Assembly (NCBI GenBank): GCA_018398805.1
Contig: JAGFBZ010000865.1
Coordinates: 2,914,001-2,978,000, forward strand
DNA: 64,000 bases
Reading direction: 5' to 3'
Origin: Hirundichthys speculiger
Taxonomy: Eukaryota; Chordata; Actinopteri; Beloniformes; Exocoetidae
Shown: piece by piece, positions 23,433 to 35,649 of the stretch
Position numbering within the stretch: position 1 is the first letter of the stretch
How the letters are laid out: the number at the start of each line of letters is the position of its first letter
Notes under the pieces: generated by a model
The model's database searches: none
What the model was told of the DNA's origin: nothing
Seen by the model: only the letters and a program-made list of their open reading frames with translations
Position numbers and translations under genes: made by a program

Positions 23433-26400
23433 CATACTTTAAATGTAGCCAAATTAATCATTTGGAGAACAGAGACAGAGATTTGATTCCCAGAACTATA
23501 AGGGTTCAAACGTTTTTTTTTTTTTAATTAATACCTGATACACGAAAACATTCTACAAAAATGTTAGATAAATAAATCAAAGTATAATTATATCTTCATA
23601 TTTTTCCCAGAAAGGCGGTCTCAGGGCTGATCTGTGGGTTTGATGGAAGACACTCCCCACTGATTTTACCAAACCTGCACTTAACAAACCCACCAGTCCC
23701 CCTCCCACCCGTAAAATTCAAATCTGTTGTTTCATCAGTTTTAATCCAATAAAAGTCTCCAACATCAGTTAAACAAAAGTAACTGTGATGTATTTTGCTC
23801 CTTAAAGTCCATTTCAGGGCTCCTGGAGGGCTGCAGATGATTTCAAGAAGGATAAAAGTTGTCCCCTCTGAACTTTAGCCAAGAATGGCTCTTTCCATAT
23901 ATTTAGGCAAATGAGACTCTCTATTCAGCAGGATTAAAGGGGGATGCTATGCAGAGAAGAAAACCCACCCTGGTTTAAGGCTGTCAGTCAAAGATAAAAC
24001 CAAGAGCAACTTTGTACCAATGATTTTATGGCCCGGAGGAGAAATCAGTCCCAATATCTCTCTGACTTTAAAAAGAAGGCCTTTTGGAAGTAGACAACAG
24101 CAGAAAAGCACTTTTTGCCGACAGCAGCAGAACTCACTCAGATTGGAAAACTGGCTTCTGCTTTAGGTGATTACAATGTCTCAATAAACTTCCAGGCTCC
24201 TTCTGTCTTTCTTTAAGTATGCTGGACTGGAGAAAAAAGGAGAGAGAAGGGTTGCTTTTTAAACCAAGGAGCTCCATTGTAGTCCATCGAAAGGGGAGCG
24301 ATCTCCAAGTCTCCGTGCTTCATCCTTGAGTGATTGCGAAGAAAAATAATCAACACCATGAAATCAAAGTTTCTGTCTGACAGGAGTAAAAGAAAACAGT
24401 TACCCCCTGCGCTTTCCTTTAGAGGCAGAGCTGAAACCAGTAACACATCTCTCACCTGTGTCACCTGTCTGTTGAAGCCCCTGTGATCTCACAGACAGAG
24501 CAAGGTGTGGAGATGTCCTCATGCGGACGGAGAGGATACAGGTAAAAATCATTTCTCAGTGTATGAGTGGAGGGCTAATGGATGGATAAGCCCACACTGA
24601 TCGCATGGATGGCTGGATAAACCCACATTAACCAGCCCCTGACCAAAAAGACAAGCAAGAAGAGAGCAATAGAAAGAAATGAAAGACAGTTTCCACACAG
24701 ATGGAAAAGTGACAATACAATAAAGGAGAAAAGGCTTTTGAGAGAATACTTGGATCCCTACAGCCTCAGTATTGATTTAAACAAGAAAAAAAAGACTCAT
24801 GTTCAGCCACATGAGAAAGATTCAGCTGCGGCGCATCACATGAATAACAATAAATTGAGCAGGAATAAAAACAGACCCCAGACCATTTGTTCTCATGTAA
24901 AAAGAGGCGCGGTGGTTAAGCTGTCGCTGGAGAATGTTTATCTTTCGCGTTAATATCACATGCTGAACATAAACAATCCATGCTTTCAAAGAAAAATGAT
25001 CACCAAGGTCTCACAGAAACACACAATCAGACTCAGATATCAGACTTTAGCTTTGATGTGAAGGACAAGAAAACAAGTTATCTTGTGGGAAGGAAGGAGG
25101 AGAATGATGGAGGCAAGTGGAGAATTTTGCTTCTTCTTTGTTATCTATTTGTTTGTTTGTTTATGTAAGTTCTTGTGATGCAATATTTCCATGTCTTGAA
25201 TGAGGTAAGATTAGACACACTTGGATTTACAGCAACATCCATTCACTAACTTACTCTTTTTCTTCCAAGTTAATGCTAATGCAAAAATCAGCTTGTGTAT
25301 ATATATTTATATTGCAATATTTTTAGTTTACACTGGTTGTTATATTTTTCCCTTAATTGGATGCACCATCATCGCCACAACAAATTCCTCGTATGTGTAA
25401 AATTGTACCTGGCAATAAAGTTGATTTTGATTCTGATTCTGATTGAGTTTTGTCAGTATACAACTATTAACAATTTGTTTTACTGGCATGAACTGATAGA
25501 CATCCCCCACCCTATAAAATTACAAAGTCTATTTCCAGAGAAGCTGAGATGCTTTTCTGAACATAATATTTATTGGAAGAAGAAGAGTATTTATAAAAAT
25601 AAATATAAACAAACCTTGAAGTGTAAACTGGGATAGTTCAGCTTTGGTTCAGAGTGGAATTATTATTATTATCATTATTACTATTATTAGTATTATCATT
25701 ATTTTGCTACTGCATTACAAACATCATGGATAAATATATTAATGGTATTTTCTTTAACAAACAAATTCCAAGATTCCAGGTATCTTTCTCTCTGTCTTTC
25801 GCTAGCTTTTAAAGGCTTTACTTTCTGTTGCTGATAGAGATATAAATGTTAGCCATCTTTCCTTTCAGATGGGAAGTGAGTGACATCTGAAGATACAAAG
25901 GTGAACATTAAGGACACTGAAACTCATATAAGTCAATATTTCACTTTCATAAAACCTGTGAAAAATCATTTTTAAAAACATTCTCAAGAATTGATTTGGG
26001 CATCTTGTCCTGTTGTAGTGCTTATGTAATGCTTGAATTTATCCAAGTGATCCAAGTCTTACCTTGAAATATCTGTGAAAACTTTTATAAAAAATAAAGG
26101 AAATAAAATTGCATTAAGAGTAAAATATATTTAGCCTCCTTATAGAGCGTTCTTTTTTTTTTTTTTTTAATTTTCTGAATACCTGCTAAAACTAAAAGTT
26201 AATATTGTGCATAATGAATGTATCAAGGTCTTGTGTGCAACATTTAAGTGAGGGGAATTACTTAAGTGGAATTCTTCTTTCTGTATTATAACTAAAACTA
26301 TTATAAATGCTCCCACATTTGGAACATTTTGCAGATCATCTATTTGATTTATTGATAGAATAAACCAGGGTATTTGAATGAACATTTATTGTTTTATACA

Positions 26401-26683
26401 CACTCACACACCTATGCAGACCTGCCAGCTGAGCTTCAGTCCCCTTGTCTTCACATCATAGGTTTATCAAGGCTGATCTGCTTTTATATTATTAGCTCGT
26501 TTTCACACAACTGAACAGTCAGTGTTTGGGTAAGTTTGGTAAACTTTCTAACTTGTCATGAAATGTCTGTTCTAATTGTTTAAACACTTTTCCACAATTT
26601 AATAAGGTCAAAACGTTCGGTACTTGAGCAAAAATGAGGCAAATTTCAAGCTCCGTTTGATTATAATAAGAAAAAAAGCTAAG
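23430..26683. other. intergenic, downstream of helt
   Basis: No gene is recognised. The stretch at roughly 23.8-24.0 kb is less AT-rich than its surroundings and carries words such as CAGGATTAAAG (bicoid-type GGATTA) and CCATATATTTAGG. It may be a conserved element but this cannot be judged from one sequence. A LINE 3' end lies near 25.34-25.45 kb. Confidence 0.4.
25340..25446 (+). mobile_element. LINE 3' end with (GATTCT)n-like tail
   Basis: The stretch has the phrase AAATTCCTCGTATGTGTAAA, then GGCAATAAAGTTGATTTTGA followed by short TTCTGA repeats. This is the usual 3' terminus of L2/CR1-type LINEs in fish. Only the terminal hundred bases are present, as expected for 5'-truncated copies. 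Confidence 0.65.
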
Positions 26684-26755
26684 TTCCCTGACCGGGAATC
26701 GAACCCGGGCCGCGGCGGTGAGAGCGCCGAATCCTAACCACTAGACCACCAGGGA
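26684..26755 (-). tRNA. tRNA-Glu (CTC)
   Basis: The minus strand folds as a 72-nt tRNA. The acceptor arm TCCCTGG pairs with TCAGGGA and is followed by discriminator A. The A box TGGTCTAGTGG and the B box GGTTCGATTCC are both intact. The anticodon loop CTCTCAC gives anticodon CTC (26722-26720 on the plus axis). There is no intron. Seven T residues on the minus strand (26677-26671) follow within about ten bases and form a good Pol III terminator. All invariant positions look intact, so it is probably a functional single-copy gene and not a SINE head. It stands alone in the helt-slc25a4 interval. Confidence 0.95.
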
Positions 26756-26756
26756 G

Positions 26757-29700
26757 AGCTGCAGTGGGTGGTGGAACACTTGGTTAAATCGGTTACAAAG
26801 TCCATTTACATAAGTGCAACAGCGCATTTAGCAAAAGTTTTGTAATAAAAAAAAAAGCACTAGGATCAAAAATGTTACATTATCTCACATTTGTTTTCTG
26901 TGCCCAAAACCCTTTGCACAGTATATAGCTTAGACCTGCATACAGTTTAGCTTAGCTGTCAATACGTGAGTCAGGAGCCCCTCCATGGAAAGCCTTTTTT
27001 TTTCATTAATTTTTGCATAAACTTGAGCTTTAATAACAAGAAAATCCAGTAAATGCATTTACCAAGCCTTTTTTTTTCTAAACTGGCTCCTTTTCTAGAC
27101 TATTTTCAAGATTTTTAAGAAAATTTGTCTTTTCAGATCCACCCGACAGAAATTACTTGATAAGGAGAAGATTTTCAACAATGATGATCAGTTATATTCA
27201 ATTCTATTTAATGAATGGGGAAATTGTCATGTGACATGACATGTCTTGTCATGTGCCAGAAACAGTCTCCTCATCATGCCTGGACAAATCATTCAAATCT
27301 AATGTACTGAGAAAGGATACGGTACAGTTTTTGTATCCGTTTTCTGTCTTTGAGCTTAAACTAAGCTGCTATCTGAAGTGTTGTTGTTCAGACATACAAA
27401 TGATACCCATCTCCTCATCTAACATGCAACCACAGAGTGCTTGTTTTCCTAAAATGCTGAACTACTCCTTTTCAAGGGGTCACAAAGTTAAAAACTCTAG
27501 AAGCTGCTTTGCATTCTAATTGCCCCCCCTCCTCTACAAGGGTTCCGAAAGCACCTGTTTGGTCTATGCATCTGCATGGGTACTGAAGTTGGGCTTAGCT
27601 AAGCTTCTCAACAGCAAATCTCCTGCTGTCGTGTGTTTGTGTTGCCTCTGCGTGTGTGTGAAGGAGGGTTACAGTCGTGCCGCGGGAGTGAAGCCAAAGA
27701 AGTACACAAGCTGTGAGAAAGCCAACAGTCGCCAAAACACTCGTTTGCTGGTTGGTAATCAAAGTGCAGCAATGGCATCGGATCTCCGTCAGCTCACCTC
27801 AGGATGGTCGTCTGATCTCCAGCATGAAAGGACAAGAGGCTGAGCACGAGGGGTGGGAGAGTGGGGTGGGAGAGGGGGAGGCACGGAGACAGAAGAGGAG
27901 ATTGAGAGAAACAGAAACAGTGTGTGTCAGAGAGGGAGTCTAAGTCTAAGAGAAGGGGGAGAAGGGATGAAGATCATTCCCACAGCAGATAGTACTATCT
28001 CACAGGGTTTAAAGGGCCCCCTTTCTGTACTCCCCTGTCCCCTCCCCCCAACCTCCCTCCCTTCCCTCACCAATAATGCCAAAACTTGGCAGCCAATCCA
28101 GCACATGAGCAACAGTTTCCCATCAGAGAGAGGCAGCCATCCTACTGCCTTGGCACCAGAGCCATGTCTGGAGAATGACGGGCACTGTAAGACGACAGCA
28201 GACATGAATGGAGGCTCTCAGGGAGAAAAACAAAAAAGACAACACTTATCAATGCCCTTTGATTGTCTGGGAGCACATCTCTGAGCTGATGGAGAGTGTT
28301 GGAAAATGACACTGTTTGCTTTGATGGTGTGCATTTTTCAAAGAGAAACGTCATCGTTTCTGGAAATAACTGGATATCATTATTCTCTGGGAAACGTTTT
28401 GTACATTTTCCTCACACAGGACAGGAAAAAAGGATATTACAGTAGGCCAAGCACATAAAATAGCATTAATTTGCTGTTGGAGGCTTTTACATAGCTCTTT
28501 CTGACCCTTGCCAAGAAATGACAGCTTCACCTTTCTGCTCTTGGCACAACCCTGTTTGTGCTCACCAGCAATGCCATCAGATTATGCAAATCACTGGAGA
28601 TGTTCTATTCATCTGCTCCACTGTTTAGAGTGAAGATATTTTTGTCAAAAATGAATAGAGTGATAAAAGAGGCTGCGTTTTAAAGGCTAGAGAAGGAGAG
28701 GGGTCAAAGACATATCTGAAACAAATGGCCACATAATGAATACTGTACAAAATATCCCACTGTGGACCACAGTTTCAGTCATGCCCTTAATTTTCTCGCT
28801 CTTTGTCTTTTTCTTGTGCACAGCACAGTCGCTGCGCCTGCAGACAATCTGAGCATGACAGAGCAAACGAAGCAGCATGGGAACCACCCAACAAGCGTGC
28901 AACAGCGCGCTATAGAAAAGAGCTCCAAGTTAAAGACACAAAAAGAAAAAAAAAACAACAAACAAAAAGAAACAAACTTGGATGAAACTCTTTGTTATTC
29001 ATGGGAAAAATAGCAAGCTTGTTAACTTGCACAATTAAGGCATCATTTGCCAAGAGAAAGTGCAGTTCTTTGTTTTGAGGGGACAAAAGGTTGAGAGTGT
29101 GCGTTTTAGATCGGTGCTGCGTGCTTGATGAGGGTGGGTTTGGTTATCTAGTGTGCCACAACAAGGGGCACTTTTGTCACGAGCGCAGACAGTGTGACAT
29201 CGGAAAGTGCTGGAGATAAATCAGGTAATTTTGCATGGTAGTTAGACAAAGAGCACCATACATACCAGTTCCTGTGAGTGTTTAGAGAGGCAATTGTGTA
29301 CAAAGACGAGGCAAATATAACACCGTGTGGGTAATTTCACAAGACATCTCCAATGGAGTGGCATAACTTATAATTTAAGACCTTTTTGTTAAAGATTCAT
29401 GGCATTAAGTCTAACATGTCAATAAATTATTCAAATGCGAAAGAATATGTTAGATCATAGAAACCCTAATAAAGATATTTAGGGAGTCTGAGACTGAATT
29501 CAGTATCAGCCCATATTAGAGATGTTTTATGGCTTTTGTGTCCTTTTATCATTCATCTTTTATCTGATGTGTATTTCTTGCAGGTGCATCTGACCTTTTC
29601 ACATCAATCCATGTTCAACTCCACAAACAAGCCAACTCTTAAGCTCTGGTAAAGCTCTCTGAAGACCCTCAAGCAGATTTGGAGGGAAATTAGATTTTAT

Positions 29701-30210
29701 TCATGTGAAAAGATAGGTCTAAAATCAAGGAATAAAAAGTTTGATATCTCACTGAAATGTACGTTTGTAGATTAATTGGTAATCTTGTGTAAAAAATGTG
29801 TTTCTCAGAACCTCAAAAGGAAAAATAGACAGGCTCCCAAAGTTGCTTAATATTGAAAATTGAAGTTTGTTTCTACATATTTCCCCCTTTAAAAAAAAAA
29901 TTAAAATAAAAGAACATGTCAAAGCACTTTCCAAAAACTATTGTTTGGTTGGTAGTTTTACCAAAAATTGCTTTACAAAACTTTTTAGAGACATTTACCA
30001 TTTCACACCTATGTAAGTGTCTTTAATGCTCACTAGTGCTGAAGCAAAATTCTGCAGCTGCAACAGGATTAACAGCAAGGACTGCAAGTTTTTAAAGAGC
30101 TTTAAACTTATTTTTCTGTGTTTCAGGGATGGTGCAGTTTACCTGATTTCATCCTACCCATGACTGCACTGCAAACTTTTTAGATTTTGCAACATATTAC
30201 TTTTGTTTGA
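26757..30210. other. intergenic, no gene seen
   Basis: Contains a purine-rich tract at about 27.85-27.97 kb and a balanced-composition stretch at 28.45-28.66 kb with a POU-like ATTATGCAAAT (28581-28591). Open frames here are short and unspliced. Confidence 0.4.
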
Positions 30211-30244
30211 TTATTATTGTTATTATTATTATTGATTAATAATA

Positions 30245-30311
<67 letters not shown>
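30211..30311. repeat. (TTA)n/(AAT)n microsatellite
   Basis: A run of TTA units changes into about 25 AAT units, so the two halves could pair as a weak hairpin. Confidence 0.9.
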
Positions 30312-30312
<1 letters not shown>

Positions 30313-30933
30313 CATTGATATTAGTTTGCTTTCAGTGATTCCTGACATTGGGAACAGGCAATGAGATGAGGACCAGTAAATGCTCCAATGGAAGGTCATC
30401 AAAACTGATAAATTTTAAATTAACTTTCTCTATGTGAAAAAAAAAAAAAGAAAAAAATACTACAACACAGTCAATATCATAAAAAGAAAAAAATTAAATA
30501 ATAAGATAAAATAAAATGAAATATATTTTTAAATAGTAATAAACAATTACAAACAAAAAAAACAATGTATCCATAATGACGGAAAAAAATGTCTTTAATT
30601 TTAATGTATAATAAACACTTCTTGATGTACTGCAAATAGGTGCTTAATGATTTTTTTAAGGCATGCATAAATTTAGTTTTTTATTCTAAGACTTTTAAAA
30701 ATATATTTATATAACTAATTTAATGAATTAACTCAATACATAGTTCAGTTCATAAGCTAGTTTATAGATTTATATTGCTGCTACAACAATATTTCAAGGT
30801 TTTAAACTTTATGGGAATTAAACAAGCACCTCTTTTGTGATTATTTGGTCATTATACATGTTTAGTAAACCCATATCAGGAATGTTTCACCACTGAAACG
30901 TTTTTCTGTTATGATTAAACTGTTTTTGTTCTA

Positions 30934-31297
30934 CAGTCATGGAAAAAATATTAGACCACCATTTTTCTTCACTTTCTTGTTCATTTTAATACCTGGTACC
31001 ACTAAACGTCATCATGTGACTAAAACAGACAGAAAAGAAAACACTGAATGCATAAAAGCAGTGTTTTTGGCAGTACAACGCCATAGCTATTGATGTAAAA
31101 ACTTAAGTGATTTAGGTTATAATCAAGAAAACCATGGAAAGTGGTAAGATGTCAGCTCTTAAATAAAACTCTTATGAGCAATCTTTGTGGTTATCGTTAT
31201 GTTTGTCCAAACAAATGTACCTTTAGTTGTACCAGGCATTAAAATGAACAAGAAACTGAAGAAAACAAGGGTGGTCTAATAATTTTTTCCATGACTG
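30934..31297. mobile_element. Tc1/mariner-type MITE with long TIRs, 364 bp
   Basis: The element begins CAGTCATGGAAAAAAT and ends with the reverse complement ATTTTTTCCATGACTG. A TA dinucleotide flanks each end (30932-30933 and 31298-31299). The inverted repeats remain alignable for about 70 bp inward, through GACCACC, TTCTTGTTCATTTTAAT and CCTGGTAC. TA target duplication and these ends are typical of the Tc1/mariner superfamily. There is no transposase frame. Confidence 0.9.
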
Positions 31298-31299
31298 TA

Positions 31300-33411
31300 T
31301 TACGACAAGTTTGAGAAAAGAGTTTGTATCACATCACAAAACACTGAAAAAATCAAATTATCAAAACAGCCGTATCCTCCCCCTTCACTTAAATTTAATT
31401 CAGTTCAATCCTTTCACTGTCATGTGCACAGATAAGAAACAAGCATCATTGTACAATGTAACTCTTAAACTGCCCATCCTCCTACAATGCTGTTGAAGAT
31501 AAGAAAATAGATTAAAAAAAAGTAGATAAATATTTTTAAAAAAAAAGCAATGAGTTGTGCGCATACACAAGATAAAAGAAAATTACATACAATTGAATTA
31601 GAGAGAAAGTGATTAAAAAAATGTTTGAACCTGCTCTATTGATTTACTGATTCTGTTGAAACTAGTTAAATCGGTGGACTGTTTTCTCTCGCATCCCTGC
31701 AGAGTCAACTTGTTCCCAGTCTGTGAAGAGAGCTCAAGATCCTGAGCAGAATCCCCTTTTTGGGACAGAAAAAAAGGTGCCGTCTTTTTAGCTTCAATCA
31801 CTCTCTTGCCTGCAAGACTGCATTCATGTGTAAAAGGTTTCTTTAAGAAAGCCTTTAAGTCGTAACCAGAGCTGGTTCATTCCTGTCATAACATAACGCT
31901 TGAGTGGCATGTGGAGGATATGAGAACCGACACTGTGAATCAGGAGAATGAAACATGAGGCTCTTTGGGAATCTAAAAGGCTGTGGGTGTGTGATGTGGT
32001 CAGGCAGTCACAGCTAAGGCACCTGACCAACTTGACGCTCCGGTAGACTCTTTGCGCGGCCAAAAATAAAGGCTAAATAAAAACCAGAGGTCCTAATGTG
32101 CTCCCAGTGCGCTTGGCTGGACTCATGAGGGGCAAACGTGGTCTGGTTGCCCTTTTGTCCAGCAAAAGAACGGACGGTCCCCCGTATTTAGTTGCTCCCA
32201 GGGGCAGGACACGGGGCCAGCGAGGGTGGGCCCCGGGGCTCCACAGGTCACCCGCTGAGGTCACCATGTGAGTAACCAATCGACAGAAGGACAGAAAGCA
32301 AAATTGAGATTGGTACTCATTTAAGGTCGAAGACTTCACCTCAAGTGACTGCATGTGCCCAGACTGAGTGAGATCCAGCTGACACGTTCTGGGGGAAGCT
32401 GACATATTTCTTTATGCAAAGCTGGTTTTAAAAAGAGCTCTGTCTTGAAGAAACATATCCATATGCTGAAGGGGTGACACAACAAAAGAGATTTTCAGAA
32501 TATAGGATTTTTTTTTAAACAAACTAAAATTAGTTTGAGACCAGTCGCAGCAGTTTGTCTGGTTAAATATCAGCGTTTACCGTTGTGGTGGGCAAAGCAG
32601 TGAGACCTCCACTGACCTCACTGTGACCCTCACAGCAGGACTCCCATGTCCAACAGCAAGAACATGATGCAGCGCAACACATCAACAGGCTATGAAACAA
32701 CAGACACAAAAGTCACTGATTCAGCGAGACTAACAGAGCTGCCACTTTTAATACATTTGCAGACTGAAAACTAAATGATATACTAGATAGTTGTAGCTGC
32801 AACACTAAACACTTTTTGGAAAAAAAAAAAATATCGTTGAAGAAATAGAGTCCATATAGATGCATCTCTTCAAAACTTTGGATTTACTGAGTTAAAATGT
32901 CTAAGATTAAAGATTAAATTGAGAAAGATTAAATTCAGTTGCGGACAGAGAAACAGGAGGATTAAAACAGCCACAGAATAAGCCAACTTTTGTGGCGAGA
33001 AGACACCCACAGATAACTTTCTGAATGGCTGCTTACACTTGTCCTTTTGTCTTCCAGTCCCGGGATGGGAGAGGACGGAAAAGGGACTAACAAGATGCAC
33101 ATTTTACACAGAAAACTGTTATTGTTCCCCTTCTAATCTGGCCCACCATCCGAGAGCAGAGGCTGCGATAAAGAGAGAGCAGAGCTTTAATGGGAGGACG
33201 GCAGCCAACTCAGGGACAGGGCAGAAGATGGGAAGAGGGGAAGAGGGGGAGGTTGTGGCTTTACGCAGGGGATCAGTAAGGAAGTATAGAATGGATGTTT
33301 CTTTATATGTGGGGAACTTTGTGTTTGACTGTTGATTGTATCTTTCTTTTAGTGGGCTGATCCTTGTGGGCAGGGACAGGGAGATGCTTCTGTATGTGTC
33401 TATATATATAC

Positions 33412-33447
<36 letters not shown>

Positions 33448-34615
33448 CAGGGAGAGACTGATGGTGGGATCTACCCGTCTTCTTTCCTACAGCTGCAGCT
33501 CAGAGGATTAGCCGTCATCCACAAGGCAACATTACACAAGTAGCCTTTGAACAAAAGTCATGGATACTATTAATGATATGGTAATCCGTAATGGAGCTAC
33601 CTCCCAGTAGTGATTATACTGACATGGGAAGAATGTCCAAGAGTCCTGGACGCAACAACCCAAACAACACTGCGGCTATTGTTGGCAGGCCTGGTCTGAA
33701 GCCTGCACCTACATCTACATCCCTTCCTCCTACACCCACACACACACTCACAAACTCACGCAAACTGCCCCCTGCTTTCTTGACACCCTTCCCTCCACCC
33801 CAATCACCCAATGAATAAAAATGAAAACCCAAAAATGGATGGACAGAAAGAGAGGGAGGGAAGGGGTGGGAGCGGAGGGCAGAAAAACAAAGTGTCTTGG
33901 CCAGGATCAGCCGGGGATTTCTTCCTATGTGGTTCCCACACACTGACTGGAGCTCCTCTCTCTCCCTACCATCCATCCTTTCTCCCCATAGCCGTGCAAG
34001 AGAGGACCACACAAACACTAAATGATTTCATGATTTAATCTTGGACGCTGGTGGAATGGATGAGAGTTGAGTCGGTGCTCGTCTTTTCTTTCCATGGATG
34101 CTACAAGCCACCGTGGTGGGTGTGGGGGAGATGGAGGAGGGGTGTGGGGTGTTTGCTTGGGTAAATGATCGCTGCAGGACAGGCTGAGCCACAGCAGGGG
34201 TGTTTAACCCCCTAAATTTGTTTCTTCCTATGTACATTTACCATTTTCTCTGGTAACTCCCACCTCTAATTCACTGGGCTGTTTGTGTGAACACACTGAT
34301 CAGACTGGGTCTGTATGACATAACAAGTGAGCATGTGGAAGAAACATATCAGATGGTTAAATGATTTTTAGCAACTTATTGAACTCATCTTTTCTATTAA
34401 TGATTTTTATAATTTTATTTTTAAATGTGATTTTGAAGTGACTTTTTTAGAAGTCATAAATAAATAAATAAATAAATGAAATTCAAAATGGTCCTTGATT
34501 TTAGTTTTGAGTGGGTAAGAAACTGAACATTCTCGGCTGTCATATTGTACACAGAAAACTTATCCAAATTACCTAAAAAATGAGATATATTCTGTTTTTA
34601 TTTTCCTCGTCAGCT
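31300..34615. other. intergenic, no gene seen
   Basis: Contains a GC-richer stretch around 32.10-32.28 kb, a GT microsatellite at 33414-33444 and a purine-rich tract near 33.84-33.90 kb. No protein-like frame with splice signals is visible. Confidence 0.4.
33414..33444. repeat. (GT)n microsatellite
   Basis: About 15 GT units. Confidence 0.9.
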
Positions 34616-34619
34616 TCAT

Positions 34620-35445
34620 TTCATACTGGCAACACATTAAAAAAAAAAGTTGAGACAGCAAAGCTTTTACAACTTTGCAAAGCGGCCATTAGGTCTTCCT
34701 GGAATTGAGGATACCAAGAACATTTTTTAGTGATATATTTGTCACATTCTTCTTGCAAACATGACATAAGATGTCCAACAGTAGGAAGTTGTTTTTGCTG
34801 CACTTTATTCTTTCAGATTCTTCTCACATTGTCTATCAGGGGTAAGTGAGGACTGGCTGCAGACCAGTTTAAGACCCATACCCACTTCACCTTCAGCTCT
34901 GCCTTTGTAATGTGTGTAGATTTTTCATTTTTACTATTATTATTATTTTTTTTAATTGTGTTGCTGAAAACTGCATGTATACCTCTTCAAACAATATTGT
35001 CTTGAAGGTAAAATGCACTGCTCTAAAATCTAATTGTACTTTTCTGCATTAATGCTGCCATCATTCAATGGAAGATGGCCTCTGGTAAGAGCACTGAAAC
35101 AATCCCAAACCATGACGCCTGGTTTTTAGACGTGTTGCTGTGAACAGTCTGGATGGTCCTTTATGCACACACCCCCCTTTTCTCGCAAAAATGACCTGGA
35201 ACACTGATTCATCCCACCACAATACATATTTACACTCTCTGAATAGTCCTTTATTGTTATTGTAACAAGTACATGATGCCCCATCAGGGGTTTCCAACTT
35301 GCCCACTTGCACTTTATACACCAAACTTCCTCTCGGTTGCTTAAATCATTTAATGATATTATGTACTGTGGAAGGAAAGATGAGCAAATCCCATACAGTC
35401 TTTAAGAAACATTGCTTCATTGATCACATGAATCCATAACTTCTT
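34620..35445 (-). mobile_element. relic of an IS630/Tc1-like DNA transposon
   Basis: On the minus strand, fragments resemble a DDE transposase. The clearest is a stretch reading VLWWDESVFQV near 35.19-35.25 kb, matching the usual VLWSDES signature. The order of recognisable phrases parallels the better preserved element at 57.2-59.1 kb. There are stops and frameshifts throughout, and the terminal repeats are not clear. It is certainly inactive. Confidence 0.6.
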
Positions 35446-35640
35446 TTCCATCTTTCCCTTTTAGGGGTCACTACAGCGGATCATTGTGTTCTGCATATTA
35501 ATTTGCCATAGGTTTTACGCTGGATGCCCCCCCCCTTTTTTTTTGACACAGCCTTCCACATTTATTTGGGCTTGGCATCAGCACTCACCTTCGAGCTGGA
35601 GGGCAGCCAACTCTACCCGCTATGTCACAGTGCACACTAT
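35446..35640. repeat. degraded teleost interspersed repeat
   Basis: The text has GGGGTCACTACAGCGGATCA, later GGTTTTACGCTGGATGCCC, and then a stretch about a header and listing of CACTCACC. The words match a very common fish repeat whose canonical form reads GGGGTCGCCACAGCGGATCA and TTTACGCCGGATGCCC. Class is uncertain. Confidence 0.55.
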
Positions 35641-35649
35641 AAATCTACA

